DNA from: Nocardioides agariphilus
GTDB taxonomy: Bacteria; Actinomycetota; Actinomycetes; Propionibacteriales; Nocardioidaceae
NCBI RefSeq assembly: GCF_015352445.1
Contig: NZ_JADKPO010000001.1
Coordinates: 248,001 to 312,000, forward strand
Length of the DNA: 64,000 nucleotides
Direction: 5' to 3'
This document shows positions 10,394-21,052 of the stretch, one piece after another; the stretch's first letter is position 1, and each line of letters starts with the position of its first letter. Below the pieces are notes generated by a model that was not told the origin of the DNA, did not search any database, and was given only the letters and a program-made list of their open reading frames with translations. Both the position numbers and the translations under genes were made by a program.

Positions 10394-11564
10394 GCGAGTC
10401 CATCCCCAGCCAGCCGGCCAGGCGGACGAGCTCGGCCGAGAGCTCCTCAGCAGTCTCGACGGGGGCCCAGGATCGTCGGGCGGGCTCGGCGTAGGCCGCC
10501 TTCACGACCAGCCGCCCCGACTGCCGGTCGGCCTTGAGGTCGACACGACCCACGATCTCCTCGCCCAGCAGGAACGGCAGGACGTAGTAGCCGTACTGGC
10601 GCTGCGCGGCGGGGGTGTAGATCTCGATGCGGTAGTGGAAGTCGAAGAGCTTCTCGGTGCGCTCGCGCAGCCAGCAGACCGGGTCGAAGGGGCTCAGCAG
10701 CGAGTGGGCCTCGACCCGGCGCGGGCGGTGGGCGTCGCGGTGCAGGTAGGCCGGACGGTTCCAGCCCTCGATCCGCACGGGCTCGAGCTCGCCCTCCTCG
10801 ACGAGCCGGTCCACGGCCCGCTTGGCCGGCTCCTGGAGGGTGCGGTAGTAGTCGGCCAGGCACCGGACCGTCGCCACGCCGTGAGAGCGGGCAGCACGGC
10901 GGACCAGCTCGAGGTCGGCCTCCTCGACCGTCGGCGTGGGTGCGTTGAGCACGTCGGCGGGCAGCACCCGCTCGGGGAGGTCGTAGCGGACCTCGAACTG
11001 GCTGTTGCGCCCGGCGATGGCCACGTCGCCGACCATGTAGAGGTAGTCGAGCGCGCGCTTGGTGGCCGACCAGTTCCAGCCCCAGTGCAACTTGTCACGC
11101 GGCAGCCCGTCGTCGAGGTCGCGGGCCGTGCACGCCCCGCGGTCGGCGATCTCGGCCATCAGGTTGGCGACCAGGTCCTCGCTGACCTCGCTCCCCCACC
11201 ACTTGTGCTTCTGGGTGCGGTAGGACGCCATCCGGTGTCGCATCACCGGCCACAGCTCGACCGGCATCAACGCCTGGACGTGCGCCCAGTACTCGACCAG
11301 CCGGCGCGGCCTGCGCGAGCCAGTCATTGTTTGGGCCCGGGCGAGCAGGTCGACGTCGTAGGCGCCCATCCGGGAGTAGAGCGGCATGAAGTGAGCGCGC
11401 TGCAGCACGTTGACGGAGTCGACCTGGAGCACCCCGGTGCGCTCGAGGGTGCGGTTGAGCGTGCGCAGGGTGGGCGGCAGGTGCGGCTTGTCGAGAAACC
11501 CCTGGGCCGCGAGCGCGATGCGCCGGGCCTGGCTGGTGCTGAGCGTGGTCACACCCTTGGTCAC
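10347..11564 (-). CDS. YcaQ/AlkX-like winged-helix DNA glycosylase
   Basis: The 405-residue protein matches the winged-helix crosslink-repair DNA glycosylase family. Near the N-terminus, QVDSVNVLQRAH carries the family's catalytic Q-x-D motif. Winged-helix segments follow, with RPAYLHRDAHRPRRVEAHSL and LLSPFDPVCWLRERTEKLFD typical of the family. E. coli YcaQ removes alkylated bases and unhooks interstrand crosslinks. The start is set at GTG 11564 because a TAGCCT -10 box (11577-11572) ends 7 nt upstream; the frame is open to 11597. Streptomyces paralogues protect producers from DNA-alkylating antibiotics. Confidence 0.85.
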   Translation of the reverse strand: MTKGVTTLSTSQARRIALAAQGFLDKPHLPPTLRTLNRTLERTGVLQVDSVNVLQRAHFMPLYSRMGAYDVDLLARAQTMTGSRRPRRLVEYWAHVQALMPVELWPVMRHRMASYRTQKHKWWGSEVSEDLVANLMAEIADRGACTARDLDDGLPRDKLHWGWNWSATKRALDYLYMVGDVAIAGRNSQFEVRYDLPERVLPADVLNAPTPTVEEADLELVRRAARSHGVATVRCLADYYRTLQEPAKRAVDRLVEEGELEPVRIEGWNRPAYLHRDAHRPRRVEAHSLLSPFDPVCWLRERTEKLFDFHYRIEIYTPAAQRQYGYYVLPFLLGEEIVGRVDLKADRQSGRLVVKAAYAEPARRSWAPVETAEELSAELVRLAGWLGMDSLTVEPRGDLAPLLRF

Positions 11565-11571
11565 CCGGGCG

Positions 11572-11577
11572 AGGCTA
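11572..11577 (-). promoter_or_regulatory. -10 box of the YcaQ-like gene (leaderless)
   Basis: Minus-strand TAGCCT is separated by 7 nt from GTG 11564, the usual geometry of a leaderless actinobacterial transcript. Confidence 0.5.
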
Positions 11578-11604
11578 GTAGCCCCCACCGACACCACGAG
11601 TCGG

Positions 11605-12291
11605 TCAGGGGAGGTCGAGCAGCTTCTCGCGGACGGCGTACATCACGGCCTCCATGCGGGAGTGCAGCTGCAGCTTCTCGAGGAGGTTGCGGACGTGGTT
11701 CTTGACGGTGTTCTCGCTGATGAACAGCTGGCGGGCGATCTCGCGGTTGTTGTGGCCCTTGGCCACCAGGCGCAGCACCTCGAGCTCGCGCTCGGTCAGG
11801 CGCAGCCCGGGTACGGCCGAACGGTCCGGGCGCGACATCTGCTTGAACTCGTCGATCAGCTTGACCGCCATCGACGGGCTGATCAGCGACTGGCCGTCGG
11901 CCACGACGCGGACCGCTTGGGAGACCTCGTCGATCGAGGAGTCCTTGAGCAGGTAGCCGGAGGCACCGCTCTTGACGGCCTCGTAGAGGTCGGCCTCCTC
12001 GTCGGAGGAGGTGAGCATGATGATCTTGGCGGCCGGCACGGCCTCCTTGATCTCCTGGCAGGCCTCGATGCCGGAGCGCTTGGGCATCCGGATGTCCAGC
12101 AGGACGACGTCCGGAGCGGTGCTGGCGGCGAGCGCGACGCCCTCGACGCCGTCGCCGGCCTCACCGACGACCTCGATGCCGTCCTCGGCGGCCAGCAGCA
12201 TGGTCAGGCCCCGACGGAACAGCTCCTGGTCGTCGACGACCAGGACCCGAGTCGGCTCGGGGGCAGCCGATTCCGGAAGGGGGGAGTTCAC
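11605..12291 (-). CDS. NarL/LuxR-type response regulator
   Basis: The 228-residue protein has an N-terminal receiver domain (RVLVVDDQELFRRGLTMLL; phospho-acceptor aspartate in VVLLDIRMP; conserved K in GYLLKDSS). A C-terminal LuxR helix-turn-helix follows: LTERELEVLRLVAKGHNNRE, then IARQLFISENTVKNHVRNLL. No histidine kinase gene adjoins it, so it is an orphan here. The start is set at GTG 12291, preceded by GGGG at suitable spacing; GTG 12297 and ATG 12324 are alternatives. Its place between a glycosylase and hpf gives no clear regulon. Confidence 0.9.
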   Translation of the reverse strand: MNSPLPESAAPEPTRVLVVDDQELFRRGLTMLLAAEDGIEVVGEAGDGVEGVALAASTAPDVVLLDIRMPKRSGIEACQEIKEAVPAAKIIMLTSSDEEADLYEAVKSGASGYLLKDSSIDEVSQAVRVVADGQSLISPSMAVKLIDEFKQMSRPDRSAVPGLRLTERELEVLRLVAKGHNNREIARQLFISENTVKNHVRNLLEKLQLHSRMEAVMYAVREKLLDLP

Positions 12292-12423
12292 AGACACCCC
12301 GGCATCATGACACGGCTGGGCCATGTCGGGGCCAGGTTCGCCAACCTGGATCACTAGGGGTCAATGGCCCGAACGGGCGGTGTCGCCTCGGGCACCCTCT
12401 AGGTGAGTCGGGCTACACCCTGA

Positions 12424-13035
12424 CTAGTCCTTCACCTCGAGCGAGATCACGCCGTAGTCGTAGCCCTTGCGGCGGTAGACCACGCACGGTCGGTCGGTGT
12501 CCTTGTCGACGTAGAGGTAGAAGTCGTGACCGACCAGCTCCATCTCGTAGAGCGCCTGCTCCAGGGTCATCGGCGCCGCCGCGTGGGTCTTCTCGCGGAC
12601 CACGAGCGGTCCCTGGCCCGTGACTGCGATGGGGCCGACCTGGTGCTCGATCTCGGTGACGTCGTCGACGGCCGAGCCGTCGGACGGCGTCGGCTCCTCG
12701 AGCAGGTCGGTGAGCCGCTCGTGCTTGTTCTTGTGCTCGCGCCGCCGGTCGGCCGCCCGGCGCATCTGGGCCGCCATCTTGTCGAGCGCCAGGTCCAGGG
12801 CGCCCATCTTGTCCTCCGCGGCCGCCTCGGCGCGGATCACCGGTCCCTTGGAGAAGGCGGTCAGCTCCACGCGAACCGCGCGGTCGGCCTGGCGTGGGTT
12901 GCGCTCCTTCTCGACCTCGACCTGGACGCGGATGATGCGATGGTCGTGCTTCTCGAGCCGGGAGAGCTTCTCGGTGACGTGGGTGCGGAAACGATCGGAG
13001 AGCTCACAGTGCCGGCCGGTGACGACCACGTCCAT
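12424..13035 (-). CDS. hpf: Long-form ribosome hibernation promoting factor
   Basis: This 203-residue protein is the long HPF/RaiA type. The N-terminal ribosome-binding domain (residues 1-100, MDVVVTGRHCELSDRFRTHV) and the C-terminal dimerisation domain (EMELVGHDFYLYVDKDTDRP, then RRKGYDYGVISLEV) are joined by a charged linker. It binds 30S subunits and pairs 70S ribosomes into inactive 100S dimers in slow growth. ATG 13035 follows a strong GGAGGT site. A long untranslated stretch with a GC hairpin precedes it, fitting growth-phase or stress control. Confidence 0.95.
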   Translation of the reverse strand: MDVVVTGRHCELSDRFRTHVTEKLSRLEKHDHRIIRVQVEVEKERNPRQADRAVRVELTAFSKGPVIRAEAAAEDKMGALDLALDKMAAQMRRAADRRREHKNKHERLTDLLEEPTPSDGSAVDDVTEIEHQVGPIAVTGQGPLVVREKTHAAAPMTLEQALYEMELVGHDFYLYVDKDTDRPCVVYRRKGYDYGVISLEVKD

Positions 13036-13409
13036 AGGTACCTCCAGGTGTCGTTCGGGTCTGCTTCTGGTCAGGTGCCGCGATGGGGTGGAGTCCGCCC
13101 GGCCGACCTGGTCTTCGTCCCCACAACCGCCTGCTGAGGGGTTCGCAGCTTGTCTGCCACTACTGCCCTTCTCCCTTCGCGCGTCATGTCGGATGACGCG
13201 GACGAGGCAGGACTTACCTCTAAGCCGCACCGTGATCCCGCTACGAGGCCGACAACGAGGCCGGACCTCCCGCGGTTACGTGGACCGTTTCGCCTGCGAC
13301 TGGCATCGGCTAGCCGCCCAGCAGCGCCGAGTGGTGACCACTCGGGTGCCCGGGCGGTGCAACCACGGACCCGGACGGACTCCATACATCGACCGTAGGC
13401 CATGCCTGG
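13036..13409 (-). other. Long intergenic leader of hpf with hairpin
   Basis: These 374 nt contain no convincing gene. A perfect 8-bp stem, CGCGTCAT and ATGACGCG around a 5-nt loop, lies at 13180-13200. Reading in the hpf direction the hairpin is about 145 nt before the start codon. Promoter elements are presumably here but none is clear enough to place. Confidence 0.4.
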
Positions 13410-14219
13410 TTACGGCGAAACCCCGGCACCGGTTCGCTTCCGGGTGGCGGACGCGGTTGCCACCGCGACTACCCGAAGGCCGCTCGAACGCAGCGCCCGC
13501 TGGGCCTCGCCCGCCGTCGATCCCGTGGTCAGCACGTCGTCGCAGACGACCACGACGACGTCGGTACGGCGGTCCCCCAGCGAGCGAGCCAGGCGCCGCA
13601 CACCGCGACTCGGGCACCACATCGACCCGGCCAGGTTGGCTGCTCTGCCTGCCGCGTCGAGACCCGCCTGGTCGGCCACGCGTGCCCGCAGGCGCAGCAG
13701 CCTCCTGGCGCGCACGTCGTACCCGGCACGACGAAGCCGCGCGACTGCCCCGCGGGTGATGGTCCAGGTCGGGTCGTGGCCGCGGGCCCGCACGGTGCTC
13801 GGCCGCGACGGCACGGGCACGAGGACGACGACGCAGCCGGAGGCACCCACGGCATCGACGGCGCCGCTCACCGCCTCCGCGAGCAGGGCGGACAACGGCC
13901 CGCGAAGCCCGTGCATGGCGTGCTCCTTGTGGCCGACGACGAGCGCCCGCGCGGTGCCGGCGTACTCGGCGCCGGTCCACGGCGCCACCAGTCCCGGCGG
14001 CACCGGTGTCGGCCACGCCGGTCGCGGTGGCGAGTCGAGGCTGGCCAGACAGCCACGGCACACCAGGCGACCCGGTCGGTCGCAGCCGACACACCGCGAG
14101 CCGAGCAAGAGGTCGACGGCCGCGTCGGTCAGGAGATCGAGCAGCCGGAGCGTGCGGTCGAGGGTCACGGTCGATGCGACCACGAGCCCACCCATCGGCT
14201 CAACCGACCCCACGCCCAT
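13410..14219 (-). CDS. comF: ComF family phosphoribosyltransferase-like protein
   Basis: The 269-residue protein has the ComF layout. An N-terminal zinc ribbon (CVGCDRPGRLVCRGC at about residues 43-57) precedes a type I phosphoribosyltransferase fold ending in the PRPP-binding loop VVVVCDDVLTTGSTAGEAQR. ComF is needed for DNA uptake in competent bacteria, but most actinobacterial homologues have no known role. Several in-frame starts exist near the N-terminus (14219, 14195). It follows lpqB by 24 nt on the same strand, so it is probably read with the mtrAB-lpqB operon. Confidence 0.9.
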   Translation of the reverse strand: MGVGSVEPMGGLVVASTVTLDRTLRLLDLLTDAAVDLLLGSRCVGCDRPGRLVCRGCLASLDSPPRPAWPTPVPPGLVAPWTGAEYAGTARALVVGHKEHAMHGLRGPLSALLAEAVSGAVDAVGASGCVVVLVPVPSRPSTVRARGHDPTWTITRGAVARLRRAGYDVRARRLLRLRARVADQAGLDAAGRAANLAGSMWCPSRGVRRLARSLGDRRTDVVVVVCDDVLTTGSTAGEAQRALRSSGLRVVAVATASATRKRTGAGVSP

Positions 14220-14243
14220 CTGTGGACAAGACGAAGTCCTGGC

Positions 14244-16001
14244 TCAGCCGACGTACTGGACCGCCGAGACGTCGGCGGGCAGCGGCACGGTGACCCCGCC
14301 CTCGGCACCGGTGGTGTCCTGGAGGCCGTCCTCGGTGCGGATGTAGAGCGTCTCCTCGGGCGTCGGCGAGCAGACGAGGGCGGTGGCGCGGCCGGTCTGG
14401 GTCAGCCGGTCCTCGAGCCCGGTCGACCCGTCGACGGGCACCGCCACGAACTGCGCGACGTTGGGCGTGAACTGGTGGAGCACGCCGACGGTCGTCGTGG
14501 AGTTCCAGCCGATGTCGATGATGCGCTGACGGTCGACCGCTCCCCACGCCAGGTCGCGAGACGGCGTCACGGTGCGCAACGTGCCCAGCGCGTCGTAGCG
14601 GATCCGGCTCAGCCGCAGGACGTCGGCGTCGCCACCGCGGACCACGGCGACCAGCCGAGTGCCGTCGCGCGAGACCATGAACGCCTGGACGTCCTCACCG
14701 GAGATCCCCCGGACGTACTTGGTGACGACCAACGTGTCGTCGCGCGTGGTGTCGATGACGCTGACCCGTGCGCCACCGCGACGGTTGTCGACCAGCCACA
14801 CCCGGCCGGCGAAGTCCCAGCTCGGCTTGAGCAGGTTGCCGGCGCCGCTGATGACCTGCTGGTAGGGGTGCGAGTCGTCGGCGACCGACGTGAGGGCGAG
14901 CGCGGTGTGGTTCGCCGCGACCGTGGCGGCCAGGTCGCCTTTGAGGCTGACCGCGAAGCTCTCGATGCCGTAGGCGGTCTGGCCCAGCGGTCCGTCCACC
15001 GGGGTGCTGTTCGAGGGGTCGCCCGACTCCAGCAGACCGTCGCGCAACTCGAACAGCGCCGAGCTCGCCGACACGTCCGCAGGGCTGTACTCCGAACCGA
15101 GGTCGACACTGAACTGGGTGCCGCCGAAGCCGGGCAGCGTGACCGGTTGCTTGTTGAGCGTGATGCTGAACGACTTGATCCGCGGGTCCTGGTGCAGCGT
15201 CCAGGCGAACTGGTAGATCAGCGGCTGAGCCGCTGCTGGGGTCAAGGCCCCCACGTCTCCCTCGAGCGTGATCGCCGCCCTGCCGTCGTCGGACACCGGT
15301 ACCGACAGGCCCAAGGTGAGCCCTTCGGGCACGAACGAGCGCACGACGTGGTCGAGCTCCGGGCCCGGCCCGTCGAGCAAGGCCTGCACCAGGGAGCCGG
15401 TGACCTGGTCGATACGGACGAAGACCTGCTCGGGCACCAAGATGCTGGCGGTCGGGTCGAGGAAGTAGACCGACGCCTGCCGGTAGCGGTCGTGGAACCA
15501 GGTGTCGGGCACGACCAGGGCGTCGACGACGCCGTCGATGCGCCACTCGTCGCCTTCCTTGACCATGGGGAAGCTGAGCTGGACGTCGCCGGTTCCGCGC
15601 TGGCCCCGCCAGGTGCCGCGCGAGTCGACCCAGTGCGCACCCTGGAGGGCCACCCGCACCGTGCTGGTGCCGCGCAGGCTGCCGCGCCCCTCGTAGGTGA
15701 TGATCTTGCTGGCCGGGTTCCAGGCCTCGGCCGCCGCGCTGGAGAGGTACTGGCGGGCGACCTCGGTGCGCACCGGGTACGCCGTCATCGCGCGCAGGAA
15801 GCCGTTGACGATGTTCTGGGGCGACTGGCCCTCCTGCGGGGGCGCGGCGCCGCGCTCGATGCCGACGTCGGGCTGCGTCTGCACCTCGTCTTGGACCGGC
15901 ACGACCGGACCCGTGTCGGGCACGGAGATGCAGGCTGTCGTGGTCAGCACTGCCAGGAGCGCGGCGGCGAGCCACGTCGTACGGCGGGTGCGTGCGGACA
16001 T
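14244..16001 (-). CDS. lpqB: Lipoprotein LpqB
   Basis: This 585-residue protein starts with a lipoprotein-type signal (TWLAAALLAVLTTTACISVP, cysteine near residue 24). A GerMN domain follows in the first half, with VEVRIDQVTG-like FVRIDQVTGSLVQALLDGPG, and a C-terminal beta-propeller-like LpqB domain. In mycobacteria LpqB associates with the extracellular part of MtrB and tunes MtrA phosphorylation. The gene overlaps the mtrB stop (TGATG), completing the conserved mtrA-mtrB-lpqB operon. The lipobox is imperfect (T-T-A-C) but in the right place. Confidence 0.95.
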   Translation of the reverse strand: MSARTRRTTWLAAALLAVLTTTACISVPDTGPVVPVQDEVQTQPDVGIERGAAPPQEGQSPQNIVNGFLRAMTAYPVRTEVARQYLSSAAAEAWNPASKIITYEGRGSLRGTSTVRVALQGAHWVDSRGTWRGQRGTGDVQLSFPMVKEGDEWRIDGVVDALVVPDTWFHDRYRQASVYFLDPTASILVPEQVFVRIDQVTGSLVQALLDGPGPELDHVVRSFVPEGLTLGLSVPVSDDGRAAITLEGDVGALTPAAAQPLIYQFAWTLHQDPRIKSFSITLNKQPVTLPGFGGTQFSVDLGSEYSPADVSASSALFELRDGLLESGDPSNSTPVDGPLGQTAYGIESFAVSLKGDLAATVAANHTALALTSVADDSHPYQQVISGAGNLLKPSWDFAGRVWLVDNRRGGARVSVIDTTRDDTLVVTKYVRGISGEDVQAFMVSRDGTRLVAVVRGGDADVLRLSRIRYDALGTLRTVTPSRDLAWGAVDRQRIIDIGWNSTTTVGVLHQFTPNVAQFVAVPVDGSTGLEDRLTQTGRATALVCSPTPEETLYIRTEDGLQDTTGAEGGVTVPLPADVSAVQYVG

Positions 16002-17587
16002 CAGCCCACCACCTCGCGCGCATCGGCCGGCACCAGCGGCAGCGGGCTCTGCCGCAGCGGCATGCCGGCCCTGCGGGGCAAGGTGAGCCGGAACTGCGCG
16101 CCCTCACCCAACCGGCCCCAGGCCTGGAGCCAGCCGCCGTGCAGGTGGGTGTCCTCGAGCGAGATCGACAGCCCCAGGCCGGTGCCGCCGCTGGTGCGGG
16201 CCCGCGCCGGGTCGGAGCGCCAGAAGCGGTTGAACACCATCGCCGACTCCCCCGGCTTGAGCCCGACGCCGTAGTCGCGCACGGCGATCGCGGCGGCCTG
16301 GTCGTCACCACCGACGTGCACCACGATGTCGCGGGTCTCGGCATGGTCGATGGCGTTGGTCACCAGGTTGCGCACGATGCGCTCGACCCGGCGTACGTCT
16401 GCCTCGGCGAGGCAGGGATGGCCCGGCGCGTCGACGACCACGCGGGTGGCTCGCTGGTCGGCCAGCGCCCGGGTCTGGTCGACGACGCGGTGGGCCACGT
16501 CGACCAGGTTGACCTCGTCGAGCTCGAGCACCGCGGCCCCTGCGTCGAACCTGCTGATCTCGAGGAGGTCGACCAGCAACGTCTCGAACCTGTCCAGCTC
16601 CTTCTGCAGCAGCTCTGCCGCCCGGGACGTCGCGGGGTCGAAGGACCGTCGTGCGTCGTGCAGCACGTCTCCGGCCATCCGGACCGTCGTCAGCGGCGTG
16701 CGCAGCTCGTGGGACACATCCGACACGAACTGCTGCTGGACGCGGCTGAGCTCCTCGAGCTGGCGGATCTGGCGCTGGAGGTTGCTGGCCATCTGGTTGA
16801 ACGAGGTCGCCAGGCGGGCGAGGTCGTCTTCTCCGCTGACCTTGACGCGCTCTTGGAGGTGCCCCGCGGCCAGCCGCTCGGCCACCCGGCGCGCCATCCG
16901 GACGGGCGTGACGACCTGCCGCGTGACCAGCCAGGCCAGGCCGGCGATCAGCACGAGGAGCAGCGCGGCGGCGGTCACCAGGGCCCGGGTCACCAGGGCC
17001 AGCGTTTCCTGCTCCTCGTCGAGGGGGAACAGGAAGTACGCCGTGTAGATGCCGCCGTCGGCGGGCAGCTGGAGCTGGGAGCCGACCACGAGGCCCGGGC
17101 CGTCGGCGCGGCCGCGCTGGTGGATGGTCGTGTAGGTCCATGCGGTGTCGGCCACCTCGTTGAAGTGCCGTTGCAGGGAGGCGGGGATGCTGTCGGACCT
17201 GAGCCCGGCTGTGTAGAAGGCGCCCTCGCCGAAGCCGGCCGTCGTCCCCACCGGGCCGAAGATCAGCAGGCTGTACCCGCGCGAGCTACCGCGCTGCTGG
17301 AGCTGGTCGGACAGCTGGGCGTACTGGTCATCGGCGTCGTTGTCGGTCGTGCTGGCGTTGTCGAGCTGCTCGTTGGCGTCGGCCATCGCGGTGCCGACCT
17401 CGGTGAGCACGGCGTCGGCCCGGTGCTGGAGCAGGCCGTCGCGGGTCTGCTGGAGCAGGAACCACCCGACGGCGCTGACCACGATGGCCGAGAGCACCAT
17501 CGTGCTCGCCACGACCCGTGCCTGGATCGACCGGCGCCAGAACGTCAGCGCCCGACGTACGGCGGATCGGAAGGTGGTGCTCGCCAT
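16001..17587 (-). CDS. mtrB: Sensor histidine kinase MtrB
   Basis: This 528-residue membrane kinase has two transmembrane helices flanking an extracellular sensor domain. A HAMP domain follows (RQVVTPVRMARRVAERLAAG), then the dimerisation box with phospho-acceptor histidine in SDVSHELRTPLTTVRMAGD. The ATPase domain has its N box NLVTNAIDHAE and G2 box GTGLGLSISLEDTHL. It phosphorylates MtrA to couple cell-wall metabolism, division and osmotic state in actinobacteria. It lies 13 nt after mtrA. Confidence 0.97.
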   Translation of the reverse strand: MASTTFRSAVRRALTFWRRSIQARVVASTMVLSAIVVSAVGWFLLQQTRDGLLQHRADAVLTEVGTAMADANEQLDNASTTDNDADDQYAQLSDQLQQRGSSRGYSLLIFGPVGTTAGFGEGAFYTAGLRSDSIPASLQRHFNEVADTAWTYTTIHQRGRADGPGLVVGSQLQLPADGGIYTAYFLFPLDEEQETLALVTRALVTAAALLLVLIAGLAWLVTRQVVTPVRMARRVAERLAAGHLQERVKVSGEDDLARLATSFNQMASNLQRQIRQLEELSRVQQQFVSDVSHELRTPLTTVRMAGDVLHDARRSFDPATSRAAELLQKELDRFETLLVDLLEISRFDAGAAVLELDEVNLVDVAHRVVDQTRALADQRATRVVVDAPGHPCLAEADVRRVERIVRNLVTNAIDHAETRDIVVHVGGDDQAAAIAVRDYGVGLKPGESAMVFNRFWRSDPARARTSGGTGLGLSISLEDTHLHGGWLQAWGRLGEGAQFRLTLPRRAGMPLRQSPLPLVPADAREVVG

Positions 17588-17600
17588 CAGGGTTCGGCTG

Positions 17601-18302
17601 TCAGCCGGTCCCGGCCTTGTAACCGACGCCTCGCACGGTCACGACGATCTCCGGGTTCTCGGGGTCGTGTTCGACCTTGGAGCGCAAGCGTTGCACGTGC
17701 ACGTTGACCAGTCGGGTGTCTGCGGCGTGGCGGTAGCCCCAGACCTGCTCGAGGAGCACCTCGCGGGTGAACACCTGCCAGGGCTTGCGGGCCAGGCAGA
17801 CGAGCAGGTCGAACTCCAGTGGCGTCAGGTTGATCTGCTGACCGTCGCGGGTGACCGAGTGGCCGGCCACGTCGATCGACAGGTCGCCGATGGTCAGCGC
17901 CTCGTGGTCGCTGGTGTCGAAGCGACGCACCCGCGCCCTGATGCGCGCGACGAGCTCCTTGGGCTTGAACGGCTTGACGACGTAGTCGTCGGCCCCGGTC
18001 TCGAGCCCGACCACCACGTCGACCGTGTCGCCCTTGGCCGTCAGCATCACGATCGGCACACCCGACTCCGAGCGGATCTCCTTGCAGACGTCGATGCCGT
18101 CCTTGCCCGGCAGCATCACGTCGAGCAGCACCAGGTCGGGCCTGAAGTCGTGGAACGCATCCATCGCCAGGTCGCCTCGCGGACAGATGCGCCCCTCGAA
18201 GCCCTCCTGACGCAGCACGATCATCAACATCTCGGCGAGCGAGGCGTCGTCGTCCACGACGAGCACCCGCCCCTTGGAGCCGATGTCAGTGCCGGTAGTC
18301 AT
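17601..18302 (-). CDS. mtrA: Response regulator MtrA
   Basis: The 233-residue OmpR-type regulator has a receiver domain (RVLVVDDDASLAEMLMIVLR; aspartate in DLVLLDVMLPGKDG; switch residues through KPFKPKELVARI). The C-terminal winged helix has LTPLEFDLLVCLARKPWQVF, then TRLVNVHVQRLRSKVE. It is essential in M. tuberculosis and controls dnaA, ripA and cell-wall genes. It heads the mtrA-mtrB-lpqB unit; the 69-nt gap after ahcY is enough for its own promoter, though none is obvious. Confidence 0.97.
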   Translation of the reverse strand: MTTGTDIGSKGRVLVVDDDASLAEMLMIVLRQEGFEGRICPRGDLAMDAFHDFRPDLVLLDVMLPGKDGIDVCKEIRSESGVPIVMLTAKGDTVDVVVGLETGADDYVVKPFKPKELVARIRARVRRFDTSDHEALTIGDLSIDVAGHSVTRDGQQINLTPLEFDLLVCLARKPWQVFTREVLLEQVWGYRHAADTRLVNVHVQRLRSKVEHDPENPEIVVTVRGVGYKAGTG

Positions 18303-18371
18303 GGCGCCAATAGTGCCAGCGCCCCCCTCGGATTCCGCCGAGTTGTGCCATGTCCGGGTACGTAACCCCGC

Positions 18372-19817
<1,446 letters not shown>

Positions 19818-19959
19818 CGGGTTGTCTCCTTGTGACAAGTGGAGCCAGGTCTGCGCCGCGCATCTGCGCGTTGATGGGATCTCCCACGCGGACACCCCGA
19901 AGCGTAGGCCCGCGATCGCACGAAGAAGGAATCCTCGAGCGACCTCCTCATCGCCGCGG

Positions 19960-20922
<963 letters not shown>

Positions 20923-20983
20923 CGGCTGGCTCCGGGCTCCGGGATCACAGAAGGCAGCCTAGTGAACCAGTCGCAGACCCCGC

Positions 20984-21040
20984 GGTGGTCGAGCTCGTCG
21001 AGACCACCGGCCGGGCGTGGTCTCGACGAGCTCGACCACC
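20984..21040. repeat. REP-like 23-bp inverted repeat (also terminator for the SIS gene)
   Basis: The arms, GGTGGTCGAGCTCGTCGAGA plus CCA and its exact complement, pair over 23 bp around the 11-nt loop CCGGCCGGGCG. The hairpin begins 12 nt past the stop of the upstream minus-strand gene, so it can terminate that transcript. Repeats with this core are scattered through Nocardioides-type genomes, which I recall from general knowledge rather than a search. Confidence 0.75.
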
Positions 21041-21052
21041 TCCTCCTTGCGG

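Noticed and set aside
19818-19959. SAH riboswitch upstream of ahcY
   Set aside because: The purine-rich GAGGAGG stretch is suggestive, but the conserved core and pairing pattern of SAH riboswitches could not be found.
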